A DNA stretch of 64,000 nt from Candidatus Kapaibacterium sp. (GTDB lineage Bacteria > Bacteroidota > Ignavibacteria > Kapaibacteriales > UBA2268): assembly GCA_026418625.1 (NCBI GenBank), contig JAOABA010000043.1:1-64000 (forward strand), given 5' to 3'. Both the position numbers and the translations under genes were made by a program. This document shows positions 16,974-26,915 of the stretch, one piece after another. Every line of letters begins with the position of its first letter. Positions within the stretch are counted from its first letter, which is position 1. The notes beneath the pieces were generated by a model, which saw nothing but the letters and a program-made list of their open reading frames with translations, was not told the DNA's origin and made no database searches.

Positions 16974-17720
16974 TTATAATTTCGTTGAAAACAGAAAATT
17001 AAGCATAACTTTCCAAGTTTCTACATTATGATCCCATTCAGGACCCCAAATGTCAAGAAAATTTGGAATGTTTTTGGAGTTTAATATATCAGACAAATGT
17101 CTGGAATTTTCTGGGAATTCGCCTTGGCCAGAACCACTCATTATATAAACGTGATTTTTACTTTGTAAGAAAGAAAGCCAATAGCTGTCATTTAGATTTG
17201 GCAAATAGTGAATTGGAGAGTTAAAATAACAATTGCTATCAAAATAATTCTTTGAATAGTGTTCAATGTTAAATGTTCCGCTTAATGCTATAGTTCCATG
17301 AAATAAATCTGGTCGTCGGAAATAAGTGTTTGCAGCCTGAAAAGCACCGTTGGCAGCTCCACAAGTCATAATTGGGACAGGACCACCGCAAAAACTAAAA
17401 ATGCTTGGAACCACCTCTTCTAATAAAAAGTTATTGTAATCATAGTGCTTTTTTGATCTTTCTTCGTAAGTTTTTGATTCATCAAACCAGCTTTTGTAAG
17501 TAATTCCGGGGACAGTTACAACTCTAAATTTGCCTTTTTCTAAAAAGGGTTGAAGTGATTCAATTATTTGCAAGGTTTCTGGTTCGTCGGGATTATCGCT
17601 AATGGTTGGAAAAAAAAGAAGAATATATCCAAAATGACCATAAAGTTTTATTTCAACTTCTTCCCCTAAATTGCTGCTTGTGTAGTTCTTTTTCTCCTTT
17701 AAGAAAGTAGTCAGGCTCAT
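16974..17720 (-). CDS. Esterase-like alpha/beta hydrolase lacking the catalytic Ser
   Basis: 248 aa, cytoplasmic. It resembles the Esterase D / EstA group: FYL-type opening (YGHFGYILLFFPTISDN), DESKTYEERSKKHYDYNNFL, and FQAANTYFRRPDLFHGTIALSG. The nucleophile elbow G-x-S-x-G is GAANG (residues 121-125), so Ala123 replaces Ser. The likely His is kept (EWDHNVETWK). Without Ser, hydrolysis is not expected, so it may be a binding or scaffold protein. Related esterase genes with Ser are common in these phyla. Fold call good. Confidence 0.75.
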   Translation of the reverse strand: MSLTTFLKEKKNYTSSNLGEEVEIKLYGHFGYILLFFPTISDNPDEPETLQIIESLQPFLEKGKFRVVTVPGITYKSWFDESKTYEERSKKHYDYNNFLLEEVVPSIFSFCGGPVPIMTCGAANGAFQAANTYFRRPDLFHGTIALSGTFNIEHYSKNYFDSNCYFNSPIHYLPNLNDSYWLSFLQSKNHVYIMSGSGQGEFPENSRHLSDILNSKNIPNFLDIWGPEWDHNVETWKVMLNFLFSTKL

Positions 17721-17939
17721 CTCTCATCCAACTTTTTAATAAATAAAAATGCTTAAACGTTATTTATTTTTAAATATTTTAATTAATTTTATGATAAATA
17801 TTTAAGTATTTTTGATGTAGTAAATAATTATATAAAAACCTTGAAAGCAAAAATACTTAATGGAGGAATTAATCATCAAATTTCAGTAGTTTAGTCTAAA
17901 CTAAATAAATTTAGGAGAAAAAAATAACACTCCAAAATT

Positions 17940-18851
17940 TTATTTTATTAGCAAAATTTTCAGAACTTTGACTGACAATTTTTCAGTATCATATTTAGAA
18001 AATTTTGTATCTATATTAATTGAATTTAGTTGATTTTTTTCAATTTCATTAGGCAAATCTAATACCATTTTAATAATATCGAAGCCGGCTTTAGTGAATA
18101 AATCAATATAGTCACTTGATCTTAGCCTGTTCTGGAATTGGATGGGGTGATTATATTTTTTCCACTCCTTGTCAGAAAATTGCAAAAAGTTATATACTGA
18201 TATGTTATTATCAAAATAGGAGTAATGGTCTTGAAGGTCAATTACGCAGCTCATTATACCACCGTCCTTCAGAATCCTTCTGCATTCTTTCATTATAGGT
18301 AAAATTGATTCTTCAGGTATATGCTCAAAAGTTGATGTATTTGAAATAAAGTCAAAAGTGTTGTCTGCGAAATTTGTTTTTGAGGCATCCATTGGAGCAA
18401 TATATTCAATCCCTATACTTTCTTTTAATTTTTTCAAATCATTTATCTCTTCAAAATTGATTTGATTAACAAATTCACCAGTTATATTTTCGATTTTTGA
18501 TTTGTTAGCAATAAATCGCCGAAGAGTGTCATTAATCAGCTCAAACTTTAATTTTCTGTTTATATCAATAATCACTTGATTTTTAATACCTTTAGCATAA
18601 TATGTCATAGGAATGATTAAGTCCCAACCTGCCCCAAATTCAAAAAATACAATAGAGTCAGTTATATTATTTTTTGTATAATTAACAAAATTATCAAAAT
18701 GATATTCAGCTAAAGTTATTTTTTCGTAAAATATTTTTTCACTCACCGGAAGATTTTTTGTAACTTTCCTTTGAAAAAAATAATTAATACTGTTGCCAAA
18801 AGGTAGCCAACCTAAAATTTTTTGTAAGTAAGCTTTTGCTTTCCAATCCAT
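17940..18851 (-). CDS. SAM-dependent methyltransferase (class I)
   Basis: 303 aa. A Rossmann methyltransferase of the Methyltransf_11 type: SIVFFEFGAGWDLIIPMTYY (motif I, with FEFGAG instead of DxGxG), APMDASKTNFADNTFDFISN (motif II/III), STFEHIPEE and MKECRRILKDGGIMSCVID. The N-terminal 60 residues have the character of O-antigen or sugar-modifying methyltransferases (AKAYLQKILGWLPFG). Target unknown. It is separated from smc by a divergent gap of about 115 bp. Confidence 0.8.
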   Translation of the reverse strand: MDWKAKAYLQKILGWLPFGNSINYFFQRKVTKNLPVSEKIFYEKITLAEYHFDNFVNYTKNNITDSIVFFEFGAGWDLIIPMTYYAKGIKNQVIIDINRKLKFELINDTLRRFIANKSKIENITGEFVNQINFEEINDLKKLKESIGIEYIAPMDASKTNFADNTFDFISNTSTFEHIPEESILPIMKECRRILKDGGIMSCVIDLQDHYSYFDNNISVYNFLQFSDKEWKKYNHPIQFQNRLRSSDYIDLFTKAGFDIIKMVLDLPNEIEKNQLNSINIDTKFSKYDTEKLSVKVLKILLIK

Positions 18852-18966
18852 ATTGTTTATAAAATATTGAAAAGTTTAAATTGAAATTAGAAGCATTAAT
18901 CGTTAAATTCTTGTTTATTTTTTTATTTTTGATGTTTATTTTTTTCGAATGTTGATATTTTCATAA

Positions 18967-21900
18967 ATGTATTTATCTAAGTTAGAAATTATAGGTTTTA
19001 AATCCTTTGCTCAAAAGACAGTTTTCAGATTTAATGAGGGTTTAACGGCAATAGTTGGACCAAATGGTTGTGGTAAAACAAATGTTGTTGATGCTATAAG
19101 GTGGGTTCTGGGCGAGCAGAAGACTTCAGTGCTTCGTTCGGATGTAATGGAAAATGTGATTTTTAATGGCACTTCAACTCGCAAACCACTTGGTATGGCT
19201 GAGGTTTCACTAACTATCGAAAATACTAATAATATTTTACCATCTGAATTCTCTGAGGTAACAGTTACAAGGAGGCTATTCAGGGATGGAGAAAGCAATT
19301 ACCTTATTAACAACACAATCTGCCGGCTTAAAGATATTCAAGACCTATTTATGGATACAGGAATGGGTTCAGACTCCTATTCCGTGATTGAGTTAAAGAT
19401 GATTGAGGCTATTCTTAGCGGTAAATACGAAGACAGACGCCACCTCATTGAGGAAGCCGCAGGAGTAACAAAGTATAAATTAAGAAGAAAGGAAGCAGCC
19501 AAAAAGCTTCTTTTCATTCAAAATGACCTTCAAAGAGTGAATGATATTGTTTCCGAAATTGAAAAACAAGTGAATTCATTAGCTCGTCAGGCTGCAAAAA
19601 CCAAACGTTATAATAAACTTCAAAGTGAATTGAAAGAACTCGAATTAAAACTATTCTTTTACGAATTTATCAAGGAAAAGAAAGAATTAGCGAGCCTTCA
19701 GGAAAAAATGGCTGATTTCCAAAAAGTCAAACAGCAAAAAGATGAAATCATCACGGAAAGCGAAAATAACCTAAAAGAACTCGAAGCAAAATTTTTCAAA
19801 TTAGACGAAAATTTTCAAAACTCAATTAATGCCGAAAATCTAATCAATAATAAAATTAATTCAATTTCAAAAGAATTAGCGGTTAATGAGCAAAAAATTA
19901 AAAATCTAATCGAAACACAGGAAAAAATTAGACTTGAAATAAAAAATTCTGAAAAACTAATTGAGACAAACACTGCTTTAATTTCAGATAATAATAAAAA
20001 AATTGAGTCTTTAAAAAAAGAATTTTTTGCCTTACAGGAAACAGTCAGTTCCAGCAAAATTGAGCTTGATGATTCTTTAAAAAATCTTAAAAACCAAAGA
20101 GATGATAATAATATTTTGTATGAAAAAATTATCAAACTTGAAAGTGAAATTCAGATTAACAATCAATCTATTTTAAAAAACAAGAAAAGAATTTCTGAAA
20201 TACAAAAGCTAATTGAACAGCTCGAAAAAGAGCAACTTGAAATATCGAACTCTATCTCGGAGTCGGAAAAATCCTTAGAAAAATTCAACAAAAACCGCAC
20301 AGAGCTAAGCAATAGAGTTGATGAAGTAAAACAGACTCTTGAAAAATCACTCCGTGAACAAAGTGAAATAGATAGTAAAATCAGCAAAATTCAAGAGGAA
20401 ATTTCAGAAACCAGAGTGAACTTGAATTCAAATATTACAAACCTTGAATTTCTTGAAGGCATTGAGGAATCTGACGAAAGCACCAAATTCCTTCTCAAGT
20501 CTGATGATTGGAAGGTTAAAGGCGGGAAATTTACACTCGCAGAAATTATTTCGACAGATGATAAGTTCAGAATAGCATTAGAATCGGCTCTTGGTTCCTA
20601 TTCTAATTGCTTGATTGTGGAAAATAAATCAGAACTCGACAAAGCAATTCAAATTCTAAAATCCAAAAATTTGAGCAAAGTTCCCTTTATTTGCAAGGAG
20701 TTAATACCCGAAACAGATGGCTTTAAAAATTTGAAAAAGACATCAAAAATTTTTGGATGGGTCTCAGATTTAATTAAAAATGATGGTAAAATTAAAAATC
20801 TCATTAGACTTTTAGTTGGCAAAACGGCTATCGTAGAAGATTATGAAACTGCCCATGAACTTATCCATTCAGGCACTATTGATACTGGAGTAACGCTTGA
20901 AGGCGAATTAATAAGTAAATTTGGCTACTTTAAGGTTGGAACACCTGCAAAAACCGAAGGTTTGAAGTTAGGAAAACTCGAGCGTATTCAAGCTTTAAAT
21001 AAGGAAATCAAAGAAAATCAAAACAAAATTGAAAAACTCTCTCAACAATTATCGGAATTAAAGCAAAAAAGGGAAGAAATTGATATTCAGGAAATTAACA
21101 ATAAATTAAGAACGGCAGACAACGAGTTAAGCGAATGCGACAGACAAATATCTCTTACTCAATATAAAAAGGACTCTCTTGCCAAAACATTGACTGCCAA
21201 TCAGGAAAGAATTTTAAAGTTAAAAGATGAACTTGGACTTATTACGGAAGAAACATCTAATTTCGAACAATTAAGCGAAGAATATCAAAATGAACTGCAA
21301 AATTCTCTAGAAGAATTTGAGAATAAAAAACAAGATTTAGATATAATCGAAACTCAATTCACTGAACAGCAAACTCGATTCAAAGAAATGGAAATGAACC
21401 TTATCAGACTTGAATCTGAGATAAAATCCATCGAAGGCAAACGAGAAAACTTAAAAAAACAGATAGAGACAGAAGAAGAAAAAATCATCAGGCTAAAAAA
21501 TGATTTGATTTCAAATGATAAATTAATCGAGGAACTTAAAAAAGAATCTGAAGATTTGGAATTAAAAAAATCCCAGCTAAGCACTGAGCTTGAAGATGCA
21601 GAGTTAAAGAAAAAGCTAATCCTCGAAGAAAAAAATTCGATTGAAGAACAAATTGAAAGATATTCCTCTGATTTAAGTAAACTAAGAAAAGAACACGAAA
21701 AATCTCTTGAAGCATATCATCGGCTCGATTTAGAGATTAACGAAAAAAGTAACTTGATTAAAAGTATTCTTAGTATGGCTCAGGATAAATATGACACTGA
21801 CTTGAATTCGGTTCAGATTGATTTAGATGAAAATTTTTCTATAGCAAATGTAAAAGAAAATGTCAATGATATTAGATATAAATTGAAAGAACTTGGTAGT

Positions 21901-22494
21901 GTTAATTTTGTCGCTCTCGAAGAATACGAAGCTCAAAGCAAACGCCTTGAATTCTACGAAAAACAAGTGAAAGACCTTGTAGAGTCAGAAAAGACATTAC
22001 AGGAAACAATAGAGGAAATAAATACAACGGCTGAAGCCAAATTTCTTGATACTTTTAATAAAGTAAATATTCATTTTAAGGATTTGTTCAAGACCTTATT
22101 CAGTCAGGATGCCGAAGCTGAACTACGATTGTTAGAGCCAGAAAATCCACTTGAGTCAGAAATTGAAATTTTTGCCCGTCCTGCTGGGAAAAAACCTCAT
22201 TCAATAGAAATGCTTTCGGGTGGTGAAAAAACCTTGACTGCTATTGCTCTTCTTTTCTCTATTTATCTTGTCAAGCCGAGTCCATTTTGTATTTTAGATG
22301 AAATTGATGCACCTTTGGACGACACTAATATTGATAAGTTTTTAAACCTAATAAAGCAGTTTAGCAAAAACACCCAATTCTTCATCGTTACTCACAATAA
22401 AAAAACTATGGAAGCCTGCGATACACTTTATGGTATAACAATGCAGGAAGAAGGTGTTTCGAAAGTTGTATCAGTCCGATTTGTTGAAGCTTAA
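18967..22494 (+). CDS. smc: Chromosome partition protein SMC
   Basis: 1175 aa, the usual length for bacterial SMC. N-terminal head with Walker A IVGPNGCGKTNVVDAI; long coiled coils at about residues 170-500 and 670-1010; hinge at about 510-670 including LKSDDWKVKGGKFTLAEII. The C-terminal head has signature LSGGEKTLTAIALLF and Walker B FCILDEIDAPLDD. Forms a ring-shaped dimer that organises and segregates the chromosome with ScpA/ScpB, which are not in this window. Start at the first ATG fits the conserved MYLSKLEIIGFKSFA opening. Confidence 0.97.
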   Translation: MYLSKLEIIGFKSFAQKTVFRFNEGLTAIVGPNGCGKTNVVDAIRWVLGEQKTSVLRSDVMENVIFNGTSTRKPLGMAEVSLTIENTNNILPSEFSEVTVTRRLFRDGESNYLINNTICRLKDIQDLFMDTGMGSDSYSVIELKMIEAILSGKYEDRRHLIEEAAGVTKYKLRRKEAAKKLLFIQNDLQRVNDIVSEIEKQVNSLARQAAKTKRYNKLQSELKELELKLFFYEFIKEKKELASLQEKMADFQKVKQQKDEIITESENNLKELEAKFFKLDENFQNSINAENLINNKINSISKELAVNEQKIKNLIETQEKIRLEIKNSEKLIETNTALISDNNKKIESLKKEFFALQETVSSSKIELDDSLKNLKNQRDDNNILYEKIIKLESEIQINNQSILKNKKRISEIQKLIEQLEKEQLEISNSISESEKSLEKFNKNRTELSNRVDEVKQTLEKSLREQSEIDSKISKIQEEISETRVNLNSNITNLEFLEGIEESDESTKFLLKSDDWKVKGGKFTLAEIISTDDKFRIALESALGSYSNCLIVENKSELDKAIQILKSKNLSKVPFICKELIPETDGFKNLKKTSKIFGWVSDLIKNDGKIKNLIRLLVGKTAIVEDYETAHELIHSGTIDTGVTLEGELISKFGYFKVGTPAKTEGLKLGKLERIQALNKEIKENQNKIEKLSQQLSELKQKREEIDIQEINNKLRTADNELSECDRQISLTQYKKDSLAKTLTANQERILKLKDELGLITEETSNFEQLSEEYQNELQNSLEEFENKKQDLDIIETQFTEQQTRFKEMEMNLIRLESEIKSIEGKRENLKKQIETEEEKIIRLKNDLISNDKLIEELKKESEDLELKKSQLSTELEDAELKKKLILEEKNSIEEQIERYSSDLSKLRKEHEKSLEAYHRLDLEINEKSNLIKSILSMAQDKYDTDLNSVQIDLDENFSIANVKENVNDIRYKLKELGSVNFVALEEYEAQSKRLEFYEKQVKDLVESEKTLQETIEEINTTAEAKFLDTFNKVNIHFKDLFKTLFSQDAEAELRLLEPENPLESEIEIFARPAGKKPHSIEMLSGGEKTLTAIALLFSIYLVKPSPFCILDEIDAPLDDTNIDKFLNLIKQFSKNTQFFIVTHNKKTMEACDTLYGITMQEEGVSKVVSVRFVEA

Positions 22495-22505
22495 ACTTCG
22501 AAAAA

Positions 22506-22961
22506 TTAATCTCTATTAGTCGGCATTCGAACTGCAAGAACAGGACAAGGTGCCTTTCGAAGAACCTTTTCTGTTGTGCTTCCAAAAAGGAACCTTTCGA
22601 ATCCATTCCTTCCGTGCGTGGCTATGCAAATCAAATCTATTTTATTATCGTTTGCATAATCAACTATTTCATCAGATGGTCTTCCGTGGTAAACAAATTT
22701 TACAGTTTTTATGCCTTTTGCTGTTAATTCTTCCTCAATTTTTGCAAGTTCCTGATTGGAGCTTTCAACAAGCTCTTTATCCAAATCAACCAAGCCAACT
22801 TGAGGAAAACCAAGATCAGTAGGATAGACAGAAGGCTCTATTACGTGTATAATATGCAATGTTCCACCAGTTGATTTTGCTAATTCAATGGCATAATCCA
22901 AAGCCATTCTGCTTTGCTCCGAAAAGTCTGTTGGAACCAAAATTTCCCTAAATCTAAACAT
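22506..22961 (-). CDS. Universal stress protein (UspA family)
   Basis: 151 aa from the ATG at 22961, preceded by GGGAGAA; a longer frame from 22997 adds an unlikely leader. Motifs: ILVPTDFSEQSRMALDYAIELA at the start, GRPSDEIVDYANDNKIDLICIATHGRNG, and GSTTEKVLRKAPCPVLAV. The G-2x-G-9x-GS/T ATP-binding pattern is kept (GRNGFERFLFGST). Cytoplasmic stress-related nucleotide-binding protein. It ends 11 bp after smc, convergent. The gap 22998-23264 shows no gene. Confidence 0.92.
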   Translation of the reverse strand: MFRFREILVPTDFSEQSRMALDYAIELAKSTGGTLHIIHVIEPSVYPTDLGFPQVGLVDLDKELVESSNQELAKIEEELTAKGIKTVKFVYHGRPSDEIVDYANDNKIDLICIATHGRNGFERFLFGSTTEKVLRKAPCPVLAVRMPTNRD

Positions 22962-23264
22962 ATTTTCTCCCTGATGATTAATAATTTTTATTACCAAATT
23001 TATAAAAAAAAATGATTGATAATAATATTATTTTGGAAATAAAACTATCAAATGTAATTGATTATTTTCTGTGAATTAATTTTTTTCTTTTTTTACAAAC
23101 CACACAATCTAATAACTATGACTGACACAATAAACTTTTTAGGGAACATTTGAAATATTATCTCTAATATTCCCTTCTTTATTTTTGTCACAAGAGACCG
23201 AATGGATTAAACAAACTTATATACTCAAAAAGATAGCTACTACTATTCTTAATTTACAATATTC

Positions 23265-23627
23265 TTACTTATTTATTAGAAAAACGCCCCCAATAATCAA
23301 AACAAGACCTATCCAACGATAAATTGATATTGCTTCGTGGAATACTGCTATGCCATAAACTGCTGCAATTATATAACTCAATGCTAACATTGGGAACACT
23401 TGACTAAACTCATATTTCTCCAATAGATAAAGCCATAAAATCCCGGAAGCAGCGTATAATAAAGCTCCAAAAATAAAAAATGGAGTAACAACAAATTGTA
23501 GCAGGTTTTTCACCCAATTCTCTCCGGGTTTCAATATTCCACCCATTTTTTGAATTTCAATTTTCCATAAAACCTGTGAGCTTACCCCTAAAAATGCACT
23601 AAAAAAAGCTAATATAATTGGAATCAT
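23265..23627 (-). CDS. Small four-TM transporter (EmrE/ArnE-like, EamA/SMR)
   Basis: 120 aa with four predicted helices. QVLWKIEIQKMG after helix 1 and FPMLALSYIIAAVYGIAVFHE resemble half-size DMT-superfamily proteins such as ArnE/ArnF, which flip lipid-linked sugars, and SMR multidrug pumps. GVVLIxxGV-type ending (LVLIIGGVFLI) fits. Its start overlaps the end of the DUF2304 gene by 4 nt, so the two are translated together. DUF2304 partners in other genomes suggest a lipid-linked glycan process; this is inference. Confidence 0.75.
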   Translation of the reverse strand: MIPIILAFFSAFLGVSSQVLWKIEIQKMGGILKPGENWVKNLLQFVVTPFFIFGALLYAASGILWLYLLEKYEFSQVFPMLALSYIIAAVYGIAVFHEAISIYRWIGLVLIIGGVFLINK

Positions 23628-23995
23628 TCTTTCTTCTCCTTCATTTGCTCTATCTCTTGCTTCAATAGTCCAATTTCCTGAACTAAAATCTTATTTCTTT
23701 CTGTAAGCTTCGAAATTACAAGCGAATAGTGAATTAAAATAGCAAAAATACCCATTATCAGAATTAGAAAGATTGTTGCAGGAGGGTAACCGATTCCAAC
23801 TAAACGGGAAACTACTTCTAAGCCGTCACGCCAAATCGAAAAAACAAGGAAAATCATACCGAAAAGAAGCCAGATGATTGTATATTCTTCCATCAGCTTC
23901 TTTTTTCGTATTAGTTCTATTATCATTATTAATATCAATATACTTCCAATTATAGAAATATACTGAATTCTATTGATGTCAACATCATAAAGCAT
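23624..23995 (-). CDS. DUF2304 membrane protein
   Basis: 123 aa, preceded by AAAGGAGG. Three hydrophobic segments (ISIIGSILILIMIIELI, YTIIWLLFGMIFLVFSIW, ATIFLILIMGIFAILIHYSLVI), then a charged coiled-coil tail (EIGLLKQEIEQMKEKKE). The EYTIIWLLFG and FxxWRDGLEVV features match DUF2304, often found beside glycosyltransferases and small DMT transporters. Overlap with the downstream transporter supports a two-protein unit. Confidence 0.75.
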   Translation of the reverse strand: MLYDVDINRIQYISIIGSILILIMIIELIRKKKLMEEYTIIWLLFGMIFLVFSIWRDGLEVVSRLVGIGYPPATIFLILIMGIFAILIHYSLVISKLTERNKILVQEIGLLKQEIEQMKEKKE

Positions 23996-24015
23996 ATTTA
24001 CCTCCTTTGAATAAT

Positions 24016-24936
24016 TTATTTCTTTTTATTCTTTTTCACAGGTTTTGTCTTTTTATCTTCTTTTTTGGGTGGAATGTATGGCTTATAATCAATGAGGGTG
24101 AAATTTGTATTGATATAATGATAGCCGGGTTGTTTGTCTTCCTCTGATAAATGAATAGTCAATTTCTGTTCAATTGTCGAAAATAGGTGAATAGGAATCC
24201 CCCTGTTTGAGCTTAGGTCGAACACACCAAATCCATTTATAACATTTGTAACCCTCATTTGATTATTGTCAATAATAGTTCTGACACTTCCTTGACCTGT
24301 TTTTATGAATTCAAACCTTATGCAATTTTCGCCAAGTGTATCAATTGTTCCTTTAAGCCTGAAAAGCGAAGATTGCCGGACCAAAGGAACCGGAACACCA
24401 TTTTCGGCTAAATCATCGAGCGAACGGACAGACCAGGTTTCATTTATTTCCTTACAATGTGTTCCTAATGCGATAATAAGATTTGGTTGGAACGCTCCAC
24501 CGGGAGCCAAATCGAACTTTAGACTATCATCCGAACCATAATTCAGCCGATAGCCAAGCGAGTCAATCAAAATCCAACTGCTTCGCCCAACCCAATTGTG
24601 AGTTTCAACCTTATTATCTCTCGTTTCCTTGTAGGATTCAACAGCTTTATAAGAAAGAAGCTTCATCGAAAGAAAGAAATTATAATCAAAAGATAATGAG
24701 TCGCATACAATTTGCCAGATTTCTTCTCTGACTCTCATCAGCGGAGAATCATAATCAATAGAAATGCTGTCGAATGAAAATGCTTTATAGATTAGGGTAT
24801 CTTTTAATTTAAAGTTGTATTTGAAGCAAAGTGTGTCTTTGGATAAATAATCATCATCCACATTTGTATGCTGACCAAATGTGGATGAAATTGTAATAAA
24901 AAAAAGACTAATGATAAAAAGGGCAAATCTTTTCAT
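24016..24936 (-). CDS. Secreted protein of unknown function
   Basis: 306 aa. Signal peptide MKRFALFIISLFFITISSTFG with likely cleavage before QHTN. The rest is beta-rich, reading FKYNFKLKDTLIYKAFSFDSISIDYDSP, and resembles periplasmic lipocalin-like or DUF3108-type proteins without a firm match. The C-terminus is very basic (KKEDKKTKPVKKNKKK). It heads a tight minus-strand run with DUF2304 20 bp downstream. Not recognised. Confidence 0.6.
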   Translation of the reverse strand: MKRFALFIISLFFITISSTFGQHTNVDDDYLSKDTLCFKYNFKLKDTLIYKAFSFDSISIDYDSPLMRVREEIWQIVCDSLSFDYNFFLSMKLLSYKAVESYKETRDNKVETHNWVGRSSWILIDSLGYRLNYGSDDSLKFDLAPGGAFQPNLIIALGTHCKEINETWSVRSLDDLAENGVPVPLVRQSSLFRLKGTIDTLGENCIRFEFIKTGQGSVRTIIDNNQMRVTNVINGFGVFDLSSNRGIPIHLFSTIEQKLTIHLSEEDKQPGYHYINTNFTLIDYKPYIPPKKEDKKTKPVKKNKKK

Positions 24937-25008
24937 AAATTTCTAAGCAAACCAAATAAATATAAACTTACAAATTTATCAATTCTTTTGATTTGCTTCA
25001 GAAAAAAA

Positions 25009-25629
25009 TTATAAAGAAACCTCGAACCTGATAGCGATATCAAATCTTGCCCAGATATATGGAAATGATTCCTTCGGTCCCTGCTGCCCTTTCACTTTGC
25101 TATACTCTGAGATGATATAAAATCTTGGATTTACTTTAACTGCTTCTTCAATGACTTTGGCAACATCTTCAGGAACAACGAGAATATGCTCAGGATTTCT
25201 GTAATAATTTGAGACATTTACATTATTAAATGTGCCGAGCAAAAATCTTTTTCCCGGATCGGATGGCATACCGCCACCTTCCTGAAATACAAGATAAAAT
25301 TTAATAAATTCAAATTCTACATTATCTGTTTTAGGATTGAACGGTCTATTGTTCGCCAGATGGAGCGAGTCAATCCAGTAGTTAAACTGAAGGAACTGAG
25401 CTTTCTTTATACGGTCTTTGTTGTCCCTGTATTGCTTATAATCATCAAGATTAATAAAGTCAATTGTTGTGTCGGGAGCAAATTTATTTCTGTATTCAGA
25501 GTCAAACAAAATTGCAAGTTGAAATTTGAAAGAACTTAAAGCATCAATTGTATTTTGATAGCAGGAACTAAGAAATACAACAATGAGTAAAGAAATAGTT
25601 AAAATAATGTATTTGTTTTTATTTTTCAT
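25009..25629 (-). CDS. Putative lipoprotein of unknown function
   Basis: 206 aa. Type II signal with lipobox LSSC (MKNKNKYIILTISLLIVVFLSSC), so probably membrane-anchored. The mature part has no recognised domain; aromatic residues are spread evenly (FLQFNYWIDSLHLA, FEFIKFYLVFQEGGG). It sits between two other envelope genes of the minus strand, 18 bp from the upstream one, which suggests co-transcription. Confidence 0.6.
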   Translation of the reverse strand: MKNKNKYIILTISLLIVVFLSSCYQNTIDALSSFKFQLAILFDSEYRNKFAPDTTIDFINLDDYKQYRDNKDRIKKAQFLQFNYWIDSLHLANNRPFNPKTDNVEFEFIKFYLVFQEGGGMPSDPGKRFLLGTFNNVNVSNYYRNPEHILVVPEDVAKVIEEAVKVNPRFYIISEYSKVKGQQGPKESFPYIWARFDIAIRFEVSL

Positions 25630-25647
25630 AAATTATCCCTTCCTATA

Positions 25648-26802
25648 TTAATCATTCTTTTTAATTCGTTCGTAGCGTTCAATTTTTTCATAACGCTCAA
25701 TTGATTCTGTCTTTTCTTCTTTCTTACCCCATTCGGCAAACCAGAATGTTAAACCAATGTTTAAAATGGGTTGGGAGGCATAAGCAGCATCGGCGTGCAA
25801 TTCCACTATACCTGTCCTATAAGATAGTCCTCCAAGGAGCCTGAAGCTATTGAATGATTCAAGTGCGAATGAAATTGGACCACCTTTACGAACTTCGGGA
25901 TAAGGATTATTCATAACATCAAAATCTAAAACGCTTGTTTTTCCTCTTTCTCTTTCAGCCTTGAATTCACCAGACAAACCTTCATACTGAATTCCTCCAT
26001 AAGCAGTTAACCCAAAGTCCCAAGCTTTTGATGCGTGAACACCAACTGCAAAAGTTGAAAGGCTCAAACCCGGATCCCTATTCATACTATGATAAGCAAA
26101 ATGAACAGCTAAACCTATATGGTCATCTGGATCAAAAAGATTGAAGAAATGGTCGAATTGTTGTTTTAAAATTACAGCCCAATAAATCATCATCTCATTC
26201 TGAACAGGTAAAGGTAAAAATCTTAATCTTAGTTCAGTTCTTGACGGGAAAGCACCAATAAGCTGAATTGACGGAAGTCCTGCCATAAAGCTGATGTCGT
26301 TGCCTTCTGCAAAATATGCTGATTTATAGGAGCTGTCAGGCACAAGTTCGCCATTATAGGATGTTGTTTTAGTAAATTTGTTCTGCGGAGCGGCAAATAT
26401 AGTTGTTGAAGGTCCGCCATAAACTGTAGGTTGTTTGTAAGTCCCTCCAACATCTTTGATAATTGCTCCTTCAGATAATAAAGCATTTTTAACAACACTT
26501 GTGTTACCATAAGCCAAGGGAAGTTCAGCATCATAATATTTTTGATCGTCAGGAATGAACATTCCCATAATAGAAATATCCAGTCCGATTGACCAATAAT
26601 CAGGATATAAAGCTCTTGTAAACAAGTTGGAATTCATACTTTCTCCGACAGAGGTTATCAATGGTTTAAAATAACCCTGCATATTCTTTTCGGTGAAGAA
26701 AGTGAAGTTTTTCGTGAGCTTAATCGGTTCTGTGGATGTCAGATTAGATGAAATCAAAAAGAAAATCATCAGGCTAAGCAAAGCATTAGTCAGTTTTCTC
26801 AT
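25648..26802 (-). CDS. Outer-membrane beta-barrel-like protein
   Basis: 384 aa from the ATG at 26802, with AAGGAAA upstream; a longer frame to 26853 lacks these features. Signal peptide MRKLTNALLSLMIFFLISSNLTS. The mature protein has repeated amphipathic strands (SIGLDISIMGMF, TELRLRFLPL, HIGLAVHFAYHSM, DFGLTAYGGIQYEG, LNIGLTFWFAEWG), and resembles DUF6588-type proteins. The C-terminal tail repeats ERYEKI/ERYERI, an odd charged ending. Probably an outer-membrane protein; role unknown. Confidence 0.6.
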   Translation of the reverse strand: MRKLTNALLSLMIFFLISSNLTSTEPIKLTKNFTFFTEKNMQGYFKPLITSVGESMNSNLFTRALYPDYWSIGLDISIMGMFIPDDQKYYDAELPLAYGNTSVVKNALLSEGAIIKDVGGTYKQPTVYGGPSTTIFAAPQNKFTKTTSYNGELVPDSSYKSAYFAEGNDISFMAGLPSIQLIGAFPSRTELRLRFLPLPVQNEMMIYWAVILKQQFDHFFNLFDPDDHIGLAVHFAYHSMNRDPGLSLSTFAVGVHASKAWDFGLTAYGGIQYEGLSGEFKAERERGKTSVLDFDVMNNPYPEVRKGGPISFALESFNSFRLLGGLSYRTGIVELHADAAYASQPILNIGLTFWFAEWGKKEEKTESIERYEKIERYERIKKND

Positions 26803-26915
26803 CAGCTTTCCTTGTTTGTTGAAAAATAAGTTAAATAGTAGTCTAAAATACAAAAGAAAAGCTAATATAAAAAATAAAAGTTTTGACTAAATATTTTTTT
26901 ATTGATAATTAACTT

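Noticed and set aside
16702-17031. 109-aa forward frame between the ABC and esterase genes
   Set aside because: It overlaps both reverse-strand genes and is AT-driven, with aromatic low-complexity sequence.
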